Shown: positions 17,551 through 27,080, numbered from the stretch's first letter. The stretch is 60,756 nucleotides of DNA from Candidatus Hydrogenedentota bacterium (GCA_012730045.1 JAAYBR010000086.1:1-60756), one strand, 5' to 3'. Notes: generated from the sequence alone by a model not told the origin. A program made the numbers and translations.

Positions 17551-18729
17551 TCAGACCCGGTTTCCGTCTGGCGGCTCCGTGCCCCGGTTCATGATCGTGA
17601 TGTAGCCCGTGTAGCTGAACAGGCGGTTGCGTTTTTGTGCGGTCAGCTCCCTGACGATGCCGAGCCGCTGCAGGTGGCCGAGCGCCTTGTTGACGGTGGC
17701 TGGCGTAAGGCCGGTCCTGGCCGACAAAGAGCCCGAGGTGGCGATGGGGTGCTCCATGAGCGCCCGGTGGATCTGAAAGGCCGACGCCGCCGCCCGGCCC
17801 AGACCGCCGATCCGGTCGCGGTCCCGGTTGGACAGGTCGAGAAGCTGCCGCGCCGTTTCCACCGCCTGGCCCGCGGTGACGGTGACCGCCTCGGCGAAGA
17901 AGTCCAGCCAGGCCTCCCAGTCCCCGTGCAGGCGCACATGGTCCAGAAGTTCATAGTAGCGCCGGCGGTGCGTCTTGAAATAGAGGCTGAGATAGAGCAT
18001 CGGCTTCCGAAGCACTTTCTGCTCGCACAGAAGCAGCGTGATCAGCAGACGGCCCAGACGGCCGTTGCCGTCGAGGAACGGATGGATGGTCTCGAACTGC
18101 ACATGCGCCAGCGCCGCCTTGAGCAGCACCGGGGTCGGCCCGGGCCGGTCATGGAGGAAGAGCTCCAGCCTGCCCATGCACTCCGGCACCGCTTCGGCGG
18201 GTGGCGGAACAAAGGCCGCGTTGCCCGGCCGGGTGCCGCCGATCCAGTTCTGGCTGCGCCGGAATTCGCCCGGCGCCTGCGCGCTTCCCCGGCCCCGGGC
18301 CAGCAGCACACCGTGTATTTCCCGGAACAGCCGCAGGGACAGCGGCAGGCCGCCCTCCAGCAGGCGCAGGCCGTGATCCAGGGCGGCGACATAGTTGCTG
18401 ACCTCCCGCACATCATCCAGCGGCACCCCGGGCGCCTGGTCCAGTTCGAACAGCAGCAGGTCCGACAGCGACGACTGGGTCCCCTCGATCATGGAGGAGA
18501 GCACCGCCTCCTTGCGGACATACATGTAAAGAAACAGCGACGTGTCCGGAAGCAATGTCGAGACACTGTCCAGCCGCCCCAGCGCCAGCAGCGCCTGGTC
18601 GAACTTGCCCCGCAGTTCGGGCGTCCAGAGGATCGGCGGGCGCGGCGGCAGCGGCGCGGGCACAAAGGCCCGGGCCTTTTCGCCCACCGTGCAGATGGTC
18701 ACATATCCGCCTTGAAGACCCCGTTTCAT
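17551..18729 (-). CDS. Fic family AMP-transferase with N-terminal inhibitory helix
   Basis: Protein of 392 residues. The chosen start (18727-18729) has GAGGAA 8 bases upstream and gives the usual Fic_N beginning MKRGLQGGYV, with FVPAPLPP shortly after. The inhibitory motif is SSMIEG (78-83, Glu82), as in Fic proteins that inhibit themselves in cis. The active-site motif HPFLDGNGRLGR starts at His216. The C-terminal 100 residues look like a winged helix (SGSLSARTGLTPATVNKALGHLQRLGIV). Such Fic proteins transfer AMP to a hydroxyl of a target protein. The DNA-binding-like tail suggests a link to its own regulation or a nucleic-acid target. No separate antitoxin gene is seen. A palindrome and AT-rich promoter-like DNA lie just upstream. 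Confidence 0.93.
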   Translation of the reverse strand: MKRGLQGGYVTICTVGEKARAFVPAPLPPRPPILWTPELRGKFDQALLALGRLDSVSTLLPDTSLFLYMYVRKEAVLSSMIEGTQSSLSDLLLFELDQAPGVPLDDVREVSNYVAALDHGLRLLEGGLPLSLRLFREIHGVLLARGRGSAQAPGEFRRSQNWIGGTRPGNAAFVPPPAEAVPECMGRLELFLHDRPGPTPVLLKAALAHVQFETIHPFLDGNGRLGRLLITLLLCEQKVLRKPMLYLSLYFKTHRRRYYELLDHVRLHGDWEAWLDFFAEAVTVTAGQAVETARQLLDLSNRDRDRIGGLGRAAASAFQIHRALMEHPIATSGSLSARTGLTPATVNKALGHLQRLGIVRELTAQKRNRLFSYTGYITIMNRGTEPPDGNRV

Positions 18730-18784
18730 CGCGTGTTCCTCGAACCTAAAATAAGCCACCCCGTTATTTTACCATAAAGACTTA

Positions 18785-18797
18785 TCCTATAATAGGA
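18785..18797. promoter_or_regulatory. Perfect palindrome upstream of the Fic gene
   Basis: TCCTATAATAGGA, 56 bases before the Fic start, in an AT-rich island of otherwise GC-rich DNA. The minus strand also contains TAAAAT nearer the gene. It may be an operator over the fic promoter, possibly bound by the winged-helix tail of Fic itself. The rest of the gap to 18,968 is purine-rich and shows nothing else. Confidence 0.4.
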
Positions 18798-18975
18798 GAA
18801 AGAAGGGGGGCGGGAGGAGATGGGAGGTGTGGGAAGGAGGGGAAGTATAAGGAGGATGGGAGGAGAGTCACCGGAGTATCGTTCCCAAGAGGGCGGCTCC
18901 CTCGGCAAACCCGGTCATTCCCAGCCTCCCATACCTCCCCTACTTCCCATAATTCCCATCCCCCGCCTTGAAAAG

Positions 18976-18991
18976 CTGAATATATTTTCAG
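18976..18991 (+). promoter_or_regulatory. Inverted repeat over the DnaE promoter region
   Basis: CTGAA-TATATT-TTCAG, ending 12 bases before the DnaE ATG. The spacer TATATT could serve as the -10 box, so the repeat would be an operator overlapping the promoter. It does not match the LexA boxes of E. coli or B. subtilis, but a lineage-specific damage operator is possible. No good -35 is visible. Confidence 0.4.
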
Positions 18992-19003
18992 TATCCTGAG
19001 GGC

Positions 19004-21988
19004 ATGATACCCCTGCATGTCCACAGTCATTATTCCCTCTGCGAGGGGCTGGCCGCGCCGCGCCAACTGGTGGCGCGGGCGGTGGAGCATGGCATGAAGG
19101 CCCTCGCCCTCACGGATACCGGGGGACTGTACGGCACGGTTCCTTTCTACCAGGCGGCGCGGGAGGCTGGGGTGCGGCCCCTGCTGGGCGCGCACCTGGG
19201 GGCTTGCGTGGTGCTGGCGCGGGACCGGCAGGGCTATGCGGACCTGTGCGCCCTGGTGACGGCGGCGCATCTGGACGGCGCGGCATGGCTGGAGCCCTGG
19301 CCGGAGGCGGTGGACCCGTCCCGCCTGTTCCTCCTGTGCGCGGACCCAGCGCTGCTGCGGCGGCTGGTCCGGCGGGGGCTGTCCCCCCTGGCGGCGGTGG
19401 AGCATTACGGGGATGCGGCCTCGCATGGCCGCGCGGGGGCGATGGTGGCGCTGGCGAAGCGGCTGGGCGTGCCCGCCGTCGCCGTGGCGCCGGTGCATTT
19501 CGCGGACCCGTCCCACCACGCGGCGCACCGGGTGCTGGCGGCGATCCGGCACAACACCCTGCTGGACACGCTGCGTCCGGAGGACGCCGCGCCGCCCGGG
19601 GCGTGGTTTCGGTCGCCACGCCAACTGGAGCGGCTCTTTGCGCTCTGGCCGGAGACGCTGGACAACGCCCTCTGGGTGGCCGGGGAGTGCGATGTGGAAC
19701 TGGAGCTGGGCCGTCCCCTGTTCCCGGCCTTTCCCCTGCCGCCGGGGGAGACGCCGGAAAGCCGCCTCGAGCGGCTCACCTTCGAGGGGCTGCGGCGGCG
19801 CTACCCCCGGGTGCGGCGCGCGGCGGTGCGGCGCGCGCGGCACGAGTTGGACATCATCGCCCGGACGGGCTTCGCCTCTTATTTTCTCATTGTGGAGGAA
19901 CTGGCGGCTTTTGCGCGGTCGCGGGACATTCCGGTGGTGGGGCGCGGGTCGGCGGGAAACAGCCTGGTGGCCCACGCGCTGGGCATGACCCGCTGCGACC
20001 CCCTGCGCTACGGTCTCTATTTCGAGCGGTTTCTGAACCCCGGCCGGTCCGACTGCCCGGACATAGACCTGGACTTCTGCTGGCGGCGGCGCGACGAGGT
20101 CATCGCCCATGTCTATGAGGTCTACGGCGCCGACCGCACCGCCATGATCGGCACCTTCAACACCTTCCGGGGCCGGGCGGCGGCGCGGGACATCGGCCGG
20201 GTCTTCGGCTATCCGGAGGAGGAACTGGGCCGCATGACGCGCCTGCTGCCGCATGTCGGCGCGGGGGACCTGCGGACGGCCCTGCGCACGCCGGAATGCC
20301 GCGCCCTCCATCTGGCCGAGGGCCCCCTGCGGGAGCTGTTGGACCTGTGCGCCGCCCTGGACGGGTGCCCCCGCCACATGTCCGTCCACGCGGGCGGCGT
20401 GGTGGTCGCGCCCGACGCCCTCACCCGGCATCTGGCCCTGCGGCGGGCCGCCAAGGGGATCGTTGTCACGCAGGGCGACATGCACGCCGTGGAGGCCCTG
20501 GGGCTGGTCAAGATGGACCTTCTCGGCAACCGCGCCCTCAGCGTGCTCCACGACACCGCGGCGGCGGTCCGCGCGCGCCGCGCGCCGGCGTTCGACATCG
20601 AGACCGTGCCCTGCGACGACCCCGCCACCGCCGAAACCCTCCGGACGGGGCGCACCCTCGGCTGTTTCCAGATCGAGTCGCCCGCCATGCGCGGGCTCCT
20701 GCGCCGGGTGGCGGCGGGCGACACCAACGCCGTCATCCAGAGCATCGCCCTCGTGCGGCCCGGCGCCTCGGGCAGCGGCATGAAGCAGCACTTCATAGAC
20801 CGCCGCCTTGGCCGGGAGTCCGTGGCCTACGAGCATCCCGCCCTGGAGGCGGTGCTTGGCGAGACCCACGGCGTCATGATCTACCAGGAGGATGTGCTCA
20901 AGGTCGCCCATGCCGTCGCCGGGATGGACTTGGCGGAGGCCGACGCCCTCCGCCGCGCCATGGGCAAGAAACGCGGCCCCCACGAGATGGCCCGGCACAT
21001 GCGCCGCTTCCTGGAGATGGCGGAGGCAAACGGCGTGGACGGGGCGCGGGCCCGGCGCATCTGGGAACTCATCGCCCAGTTCGCGTCCTACGCCTACTGC
21101 AAGGCCCACGCCGCCGCCTACGGCGAGCTGGCCTGGCAGGCCGCCTACCTCAAGACCCATTTTCCCGCCGAATTCTTCGCCGCCGTCCTCGCGAACCGGG
21201 GGGGATTCTACGCCCCGGCGGTCTACGCGGAGGAGGCCAAACGGTGCGGGGTAATCCTGCTCCCGCCGGACATCAACCAAAGCGGGGCGGTGTGCGCCGC
21301 CGAGGGCGCGTCCCTGCGGGTGGGCCTGCTGGAGATCAAGGGGTTGGGCCGGGAGACCATCGCCCGGCTGCTGGCGGCGCGGGACGCGGACGGCCCCTTC
21401 GTCTCGGAGGGGGACTTTGGGGCGCGGGTGCCCGCCGCCCGCGACGAGCGCGAGGCCCTGTCCCGCGCCGGCGCGTTTGACGCGCTGGATCCCGCCGCCT
21501 CCGGACCGGCGCCGCTTTCCTCGTCCGTCCGGGAACACGGGGGTCAGGGAACCCTTTGGGGGACAGGCACGGTGGCCCCGGCGCGGCCCCGGCGTTCCGA
21601 ACGGGGCCGCGCCGATGACGAGCGGGAGGTGCTGGAGATTTTCCTGCGGGGGCATCCCCTCCGGGAGGCCGCGCCTTGGCTGCAGGACCGCTGTCTCACC
21701 CCGAGCGCCCTCCTGGACCGCTATGCGGGCCGGACCGTGGTGCTGGCGGGATGGCCCGTGGCCGAACGGCGGCTCGCCGTGCGCACGGGCACCGACGGCT
21801 GCATGAAGTTCATCAGCCTCGACGACGGCTGGGGCGTCTGCGAGACCGTTCTCTTTCCCGAGACCTACCGGCGGCTCGGGGCTGTCCTCGCGGCGGGCGG
21901 TCCCTGGGTGGTCACGGGCAGGGTGGAGGCCGATGACGGCAACCCCGTCCTGGTGGTCGAGGGCATGGAATGCGCGCGGCGCCGGTAG
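19004..21988 (+). CDS. Short DnaE-type DNA polymerase III alpha (error-prone DnaE-like)
   Basis: Protein of 994 residues, shorter than replicative DnaE (about 1160). In order it has a PHP domain (1-220, beginning LHVHSHYSLCEG), palm with the catalytic aspartates in PDIDLDF and the third acidic site in LVKMDLLGNRALS, fingers with MIYQEDVLKVAHAVAGM and RRAMGKKRGPHEM, tandem helix-hairpin-helix, and a C-terminal OB domain ending in GRVEADDGNPVLVVEG. There is no tail after the OB fold for clamp-loader tau. In the PHP domain the usual TDH metal ligand reads TDTGG, so PHP exonuclease activity is doubtful. Size and isolation from replication genes suggest a repair or mutagenic polymerase. imuA and imuB are absent nearby. 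Preceded by the inverted repeat at 18976-18991. Confidence 0.88.
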   Translation: MIPLHVHSHYSLCEGLAAPRQLVARAVEHGMKALALTDTGGLYGTVPFYQAAREAGVRPLLGAHLGACVVLARDRQGYADLCALVTAAHLDGAAWLEPWPEAVDPSRLFLLCADPALLRRLVRRGLSPLAAVEHYGDAASHGRAGAMVALAKRLGVPAVAVAPVHFADPSHHAAHRVLAAIRHNTLLDTLRPEDAAPPGAWFRSPRQLERLFALWPETLDNALWVAGECDVELELGRPLFPAFPLPPGETPESRLERLTFEGLRRRYPRVRRAAVRRARHELDIIARTGFASYFLIVEELAAFARSRDIPVVGRGSAGNSLVAHALGMTRCDPLRYGLYFERFLNPGRSDCPDIDLDFCWRRRDEVIAHVYEVYGADRTAMIGTFNTFRGRAAARDIGRVFGYPEEELGRMTRLLPHVGAGDLRTALRTPECRALHLAEGPLRELLDLCAALDGCPRHMSVHAGGVVVAPDALTRHLALRRAAKGIVVTQGDMHAVEALGLVKMDLLGNRALSVLHDTAAAVRARRAPAFDIETVPCDDPATAETLRTGRTLGCFQIESPAMRGLLRRVAAGDTNAVIQSIALVRPGASGSGMKQHFIDRRLGRESVAYEHPALEAVLGETHGVMIYQEDVLKVAHAVAGMDLAEADALRRAMGKKRGPHEMARHMRRFLEMAEANGVDGARARRIWELIAQFASYAYCKAHAAAYGELAWQAAYLKTHFPAEFFAAVLANRGGFYAPAVYAEEAKRCGVILLPPDINQSGAVCAAEGASLRVGLLEIKGLGRETIARLLAARDADGPFVSEGDFGARVPAARDEREALSRAGAFDALDPAASGPAPLSSSVREHGGQGTLWGTGTVAPARPRRSERGRADDEREVLEIFLRGHPLREAAPWLQDRCLTPSALLDRYAGRTVVLAGWPVAERRLAVRTGTDGCMKFISLDDGWGVCETVLFPETYRRLGAVLAAGGPWVVTGRVEADDGNPVLVVEGMECARRR

Positions 21989-22061
21989 GCATTGTTCCCG
22001 GCCCCGGGCCGATTTAAGGTATCCTGCCGTCCAAGACCCCAGGCATTTTGGAGGACAGGCA

Positions 22062-22574
22062 ATGAAAAGACTCGGGCCCGGCGGGGTCAAATGGCTCAAG
22101 ACGCTGCATCTGCTGGCCGTGTGCTGCTGGATCGGGGGCGCCGTGTCCCTGCTGGTGCTGCACGGGGGCAGGGAGGCCCTGGACGGCGGCGCGCTGTACG
22201 GCGTCAACCACAGCATGCACCGGGTGGACATGGCCGTGGTCGTGGTTCCCGGGGCGTTTGGCTGCCTGGTCACCGGACTTCTGTACAGCCTTTTCACGAA
22301 CTGGGGCTTCTTCCGGCACGGGTGGCTGATTTTCAAGTGGGTCGCCACCGTGGGGGCGATTCTTTTCGGGACCTTCTTCCTCGGACCCTGGGAGACCCGG
22401 ATGCTCGACCTTTCCCGCGACCTCGGTCTCGCCGCGCTGGAAAACGCAGAATACCTGCGCAGCGCGCGGCTGAACCTCGGCTTCGGCATGGCCCAGGTGG
22501 CCCTGCTGGCGGTCATGGTCTGGCTGTCGGTGTTCAAGCCCTGGGGCCGAAAAAAGGGAAGCGGCCGCGCCTGA
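22062..22574 (+). CDS. Four-helix membrane protein (DUF2269-like)
   Basis: Protein of 170 residues; GGAGG lies 6 bases before the chosen ATG. About four hydrophobic segments are visible: LKTLHLLAVCCWIGGAVSL, AVVVVPGAFGCLVTGLLYSL, LIFKWVATVGAILFGTFFLG and VALLAVMVWLSVF. Conserved-looking His (KTLHLL, NHSMH) and Gly residues in the helices resemble the small integral membrane proteins of the DUF2269 / CopD-like type that may bind heme. It sits 73 bases after the polymerase gene on the same strand. The function is not known and a shared role with the polymerase is not evident. Confidence 0.75.
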   Translation: MKRLGPGGVKWLKTLHLLAVCCWIGGAVSLLVLHGGREALDGGALYGVNHSMHRVDMAVVVVPGAFGCLVTGLLYSLFTNWGFFRHGWLIFKWVATVGAILFGTFFLGPWETRMLDLSRDLGLAALENAEYLRSARLNLGFGMAQVALLAVMVWLSVFKPWGRKKGSGRA

Positions 22575-22680
22575 ACGGTGTTACTCTCAGGGCAATCGCA
22601 CTAAAATCCGTGGGGGCTTTCTGGATGGAGTCCGGTAATTGCCCGTTGTACGACCGCTTCAACGCTGAAAGCGTTGCCGA

Positions 22681-22980
22681 ATATAGCCCAGGCCAGGCCG
22701 CCGCCCGAAGGGCCAGGCCTGGCCTGGGTTACCGGGAAAGAAGGATCATGCCCCAACGGGGCAGCCGAAATTGCAGCGGGCACCCAAAGACAAGGCAGGC
22801 GGGACGCCTGCGGTGCGAAGAAGACCTCCGGGGCGCGGTTCCGTACCGCAGGCGTCCCGCCTGCCGTGTCTTCTTCCCGGCGCGCAAATTTCGGATGCCC
22901 TTTCAGGGCAAAAAGTGCTTTGGGACGTGCAACCCAGGACAGGCCTGGCCCTTCGGGCGGCGGCCTGGCCTGGGCTATAT
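22681..22980. mobile_element. 300-bp MITE-like element with 50-bp terminal inverted repeats
   Basis: The first 50 bases (22681-22730, beginning ATATAGCCCAGGCCAGG) and the reverse complement of the last 50 (22931-22980) differ at a single base. Inside is a second perfect 21-bp inverted repeat (22794-22814 and 22845-22865, GGCAGGCGGGACGCCTGCGG core) and small hairpins TGCCCCAACGGGGCA and TGCCCTTTCAGGGCA. It encodes no protein. The structure is that of a non-autonomous miniature element or a composite of REP-like palindromes. I could not identify a target-site duplication. 22,575-22,680 holds nothing recognisable. Confidence 0.8.
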
Positions 22981-23091
22981 GCGGATGTCCCGTTGGGACA
23001 ACAAAGACAGAATCGCATAACCGAGAGAGGTTCATGCCGCCCACAGGCGTTTCTCGAGGGGCTTTTTAGTGTGATTGCCCTGGTGTTGCGA

Positions 23092-23122
23092 TGGACAAGG
23101 ACCCGGCGGAGGCGGGTATAAT
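23092..23122 (+). promoter_or_regulatory. Sigma70-like promoter for the 23165 gene
   Basis: TGGACA (23092-23097), 19-base spacer, perfect TATAAT (23117-23122). Transcription would begin near 23130, 35 bases before the small His/Cys-rich gene, and could continue into the prepilin-like gene. Confidence 0.55.
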
Positions 23123-23164
23123 GACGGAAGTGATTTCTGACAGGACGTGACGGCGGGTGGCCAA

Positions 23165-23536
23165 ATGAAGACATTGCGGCACAGCATGGGGGTGATTCGG
23201 GACCGGCGCTTCCGGTGCCGGGCGCTGCTGTCGCTGGGAGTGTGCTTCGTGGCGGTGTTCGGCCACAGCCACCATCTCACCCATGACTATTGCGGGCTGG
23301 CGGCCTGCCACCATGCGGAGCATCTGGAGGCCGCCCCCGATCCCCATGTGGGGGATGCCTGCCCGCACTGCACCCCCGCCCATCCGCCCTGCCCCCAGAC
23401 CCTGCCTGAGTTTGCGGCGGACCAGGACCTGCCCCCCTGTGTTTTCGCCGCGGAGCCCCCCGTGGGGACCATTCGCCCCCATGGCAGGGAGTCCATCCCG
23501 CCCGACCGGCCCCGTGGCCCCCCTTCCGGCTGCTGA
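23165..23536 (+). CDS. Small His/Cys-rich probably exported protein
   Basis: Protein of 123 residues. A basic start (MKTLRHSMGVIRDRRFRCR) and hydrophobic stretch ALLSLGVCFVAVFG form a likely signal or anchor. A region very rich in His and Cys follows (HSHHLTHDYCGLAACHHAEH, then DACPHCTPAHPPC), and then a Pro-rich tail. The clustering of His and Cys suggests metal binding outside the cytoplasm. No family is recognised. A good promoter precedes it, and the prepilin-like gene starts 72 bases after its stop, so the two may be cotranscribed. Confidence 0.6.
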   Translation: MKTLRHSMGVIRDRRFRCRALLSLGVCFVAVFGHSHHLTHDYCGLAACHHAEHLEAAPDPHVGDACPHCTPAHPPCPQTLPEFAADQDLPPCVFAAEPPVGTIRPHGRESIPPDRPRGPPSGC

Positions 23537-23608
23537 GACGCGTTTTTTCACCCCCCGTTCATTCATGGGAGGGTCGTGTCTTCATGCAACCGAAAGGAAT
23601 TCATCCCC

Positions 23609-24601
<993 letters not shown>

Positions 24602-24609
24602 AACGCAAA

Positions 24610-24657
24610 CCGCCGGGGAGCGGCGCAACCGGCCGCTCCCCGGCGGAAAGTTTCTTT
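24610..24657 (+). terminator. Intrinsic terminator after the prepilin-like gene
   Basis: Perfect 15-bp stem (24610-24624 with 24632-24646, CCGCCGGGGAGCGGC) and a 7-base loop, followed by AAAGTTTCTTTC. It lies between convergent genes and may also stop transcription arriving from the minus strand. Confidence 0.75.
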
Positions 24658-24663
24658 CGGCGT

Positions 24664-25296
24664 TCAGACGGCGCGGTTTGCGCATCCGTCGCGCCGCAGG
24701 CGGGCGAAGCACACGGCGGAGACGCACAGCTCGCCGAAGACGAGGACGGCGGCGCAGGGACCGAGGGTGGCGTAGTCGTAGAGCACCTCCTCCGGGATGC
24801 CGAACCACCCGCCCACCGTGGCGAAGGCGAGCAGGTCGTAGCCCGCCTTGAAGGGCTGGGTGTACCCCTGGGTGATGATGCCGCACCACGCGATGTCGTG
24901 GATGTTCGACGCGGCGCAGCCCAGCCCGAAGCCCGCCAGCATGACCAGCGCGAGGTCGGAAATGCGGGTGCGCTCGCCGCGCACGCCCCGGGCCAGCGCC
25001 CACACGCCCCCCGTGAGCAGGGGGATCGTCAGCGGGATGCCCAGGAACGAGGACAGCATGAAGAGCCAGTCAATGGCCTCCTTGGACAGGTTCAGCCGGG
25101 GGCTGTCCACAAAGGTGAGGCACACGCCCATGGTGACCACCCAGAGGACGGTGAACACATGGAACACGGGCATGGACGCGACGGTGCGGCCCTTGCGCGC
25201 GGGGAGGGCCCACGCGGCGGCGGACACGGCGGCGAAGAACGCGAGAAAGGCCAGGCACAGCGGCCAGGTCAGGACGAACCCCTTCAGAAACAGCAT
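24664..25296 (-). CDS. Multi-pass membrane protein, partner of the transporter
   Basis: Protein of 210 residues with about six hydrophobic segments (for example WPLCLAFLAFFAAVSAAAWAL, VFTVLWVVTMGVCLTF, WLFMLSSFLGIPLTIPLL, LALVMLAGFGLGCAAS and YATLGPCAAVLVFGELCVS). GGAGGAA precedes the ATG and overlaps the end of the transporter gene, whose stop lies 3 bases upstream, so the pair is translated from one message. No family is recognised. A role as accessory subunit or sensor for the OPA-type transporter is inferred from position only. Confidence 0.7.
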   Translation of the reverse strand: MLFLKGFVLTWPLCLAFLAFFAAVSAAAWALPARKGRTVASMPVFHVFTVLWVVTMGVCLTFVDSPRLNLSKEAIDWLFMLSSFLGIPLTIPLLTGGVWALARGVRGERTRISDLALVMLAGFGLGCAASNIHDIAWCGIITQGYTQPFKAGYDLLAFATVGGWFGIPEEVLYDYATLGPCAAVLVFGELCVSAVCFARLRRDGCANRAV

Positions 25297-25299
25297 CTT

Positions 25300-26625
25300 C
25301 TATTCCTCCCGTTTGGCCGCTTTCCGGTGGGCGCGCCGGTAGCTCCATGACACGACCAGCATCATGACCGCCAGCATCACACTCATCGAAAGGGCGAGAA
25401 TGTTCGTGTTGCGGATGCCCTCGTTCACATCCCCGCGCATCAGCCAGCCGATGACCTGCTCCTGCACCACCGGGCCAATGCTGCCGATGCCGTTCACGAG
25501 CCCGGCCACGGCCACGGCGTTCGCCCCGCCGGCCACGGAGATGGCGGCCGCGCCCGTCAGCAGGCTGTCGGGTCCGTAGACCATGAACCCGACAAACCCG
25601 AAGCACAGGGCGATGGTGAGCGGGTTGGTGCCCGCGTACATGACGGCGATGTATCCGAGGATGGCGCCGACGGACATGGTGAAGCAGAGCATGGGCCAGT
25701 TGCCCCGGAACCACTTGTCCAGGGCATACCCGGCGACGATGGTGCCCCCGATGCCCGCCCAGTCGAAGATGGTGGAGTAGTAGCTGGCCTGGTCCACGGC
25801 CAGCCCCTGGAGGTTGAGGAAGGCCGGCAGCCAGGAGTCGAGGGCGTAGCGCAGAAACTTCACGCAGAAATAGCTGCACCCCATGATGAGGATGAGGGGG
25901 TTGAAGGCCACCTTGAGGTACTCCGAGAGGGACACATGCTCCTCCTCGGAGGACTGCACGGCCCGGTTCGCCTCGCGCGACGCGTCCACGATGGGCGGCA
26001 GCCCCACGTCCTCCGGCTTGTCCCGCTGCCAGAAGAACAGGAGCCACCACACGGCCAGGGTGAGGGCGCTCATGCCGAAGAAGGCCCAGCGCCACCCCGC
26101 GTGCCAAAGCAGCAGCCCCCCCGCATACTTGAAGAGCAGGTTCCCGACGATGTGGTTTGTCGTCCAGATGCCCATCACCGTGCCGCGCTCCTTCTCGCGC
26201 AGCCACCGGGAGACCCCGCCCACGGCGCCCGGCCAGCCGCTGGCCTGCACCAGCCCGTTGATGAACATGAACACCATGAAGGTGGCGAAGGAGTTGGCGA
26301 AGCCGAAGACGGTGTTGCACACGATGGAGACGCCCAGCCCCCCCAGCATGATGACCCGGGGACCCCACTTGCGGCCCACAAAGCTGTTGATGAACTGCCC
26401 GAGCATGTAGGCGAACAGGAAGGCGGTCCAGATGTGGGCCGTGTCGCTGACCTCCCAGTTCATCTGCGCGGCGATGGAGGTCTTGCAGATGGTGAAGACC
26501 TTGCGGGTGAGGTAGTAGCCGGCATAGCCGGTGTAGGTGGCGATGAGGATGCGCCAGCGCCATTTCCACTGCTCGGAGGTCAGGGGGGGCATTTCGGCGC
26601 TCTCGGGACCGGGTACTGCGGGCAT
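25300..26625 (-). CDS. Organophosphate:Pi antiporter-type MFS transporter
   Basis: Protein of 441 residues from the ATG at 26623-26625, which has GGAAGGAA about 8 bases upstream. Twelve hydrophobic segments are discernible, in the MFS pattern. The opening YAGYYLTRKVFTICKTSIAAQ, the GRKWGPR loop between helices 2 and 3, and the sequence LVQASGWPGAVGGVSRWL are characteristic of the GlpT/UhpT (OPA) family, which exchanges sugar phosphates or glycerol-3-phosphate for phosphate. The second half contains QGLAVDQASYYSTIFDWAG and the GPDSLLTGAAAISVAGG segment, also OPA-like. The substrate cannot be told. It is cotranscribed with the 210-residue membrane protein. Confidence 0.88.
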   Translation of the reverse strand: MPAVPGPESAEMPPLTSEQWKWRWRILIATYTGYAGYYLTRKVFTICKTSIAAQMNWEVSDTAHIWTAFLFAYMLGQFINSFVGRKWGPRVIMLGGLGVSIVCNTVFGFANSFATFMVFMFINGLVQASGWPGAVGGVSRWLREKERGTVMGIWTTNHIVGNLLFKYAGGLLLWHAGWRWAFFGMSALTLAVWWLLFFWQRDKPEDVGLPPIVDASREANRAVQSSEEEHVSLSEYLKVAFNPLILIMGCSYFCVKFLRYALDSWLPAFLNLQGLAVDQASYYSTIFDWAGIGGTIVAGYALDKWFRGNWPMLCFTMSVGAILGYIAVMYAGTNPLTIALCFGFVGFMVYGPDSLLTGAAAISVAGGANAVAVAGLVNGIGSIGPVVQEQVIGWLMRGDVNEGIRNTNILALSMSVMLAVMMLVVSWSYRRAHRKAAKREE

Positions 26626-26796
26626 GATGTGGTTCCTTCCGGGCGCACAGTCTGCCATACCTCACCGGGGAAAACAACCCGCCCCCATCGCCCGGAGGCC
26701 CGGGCACCGGACGAAGGGCGGTGTTCCGCACCTTTGTTTCCGATCCACGCGGGGGGCTTCTGCCGGGCAAAGCGTATGCCGGACAAAGGGTTCCGA

Positions 26797-26817
26797 AATG
26801 CCCGGAATCCGGGCATT
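26797..26817. promoter_or_regulatory. Perfect inverted repeat next to the tRNA-Leu promoter
   Basis: AATGCCCGG-AAT-CCGGGCATT, ending 3 bases before the -35 TTGACA. It is placed as an operator or activator site would be. A related palindrome (TGCCCGAATCGGGCA) lies beside another TTGACA at 55937-55957. The rest of the gap from 26,626 shows nothing further. Confidence 0.45.
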
Positions 26818-26819
26818 CC

Positions 26820-26849
26820 TTGACACACGGGGCCTTTTTCTGTCATAGT
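26820..26849 (+). promoter_or_regulatory. Promoter of the tRNA-Leu / tig / clpP unit
   Basis: Perfect -35 TTGACA (26820-26825), 18-base spacer, CATAGT (26844-26849). Transcription would begin near 26856, about 105 bases before the tRNA. No terminator is evident between the tRNA and tig, so read-through into the chaperone-protease genes is likely. Confidence 0.6.
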
Positions 26850-26963
26850 ACCCGGCACTGCGGACCCTGCCTTTGCGTTTCCGGGAGATGCGTTTCATCC
26901 AAACTAGGCTCCGGCGGGCATGTTTCCGCGTTTTTCCCGTGTTTTGCACAAATGAGACGGCCC

Positions 26964-27048
26964 GGGCGAGTGGCGGAACTGGCAGACGCGCTGGATTTAG
27001 GTTCCAGTGCCGAAAGGTGTGCGGGTTCAAGTCCCGCCTCGCCCACCA
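26964..27048 (+). tRNA. tRNA-Leu (UAG anticodon), CCA encoded
   Basis: 85 bases. The acceptor stem GGGCGAG pairs perfectly with CTCGCCC, then discriminator A and encoded CCA (27046-27048). The anticodon arm CTGGA-TTTAGGT-TCCAG shows anticodon TAG. The long variable arm (TGCCGAAAGGTGT region) is that of a class II tRNA, and GGGTTCAAGTCCC is the T arm. It is 32 bases before the trigger factor start. Confidence 0.97.
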
Positions 27049-27080
27049 GATGAAGAACAACTTGGAGCGGATCCCCCACA

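Noticed and set aside
18782-22537. 1251-codon open frame antisense to the DnaE gene
   Set aside because: Pro/Arg/Gly-rich shadow of the polymerase. The plus strand carries all the polymerase motifs.
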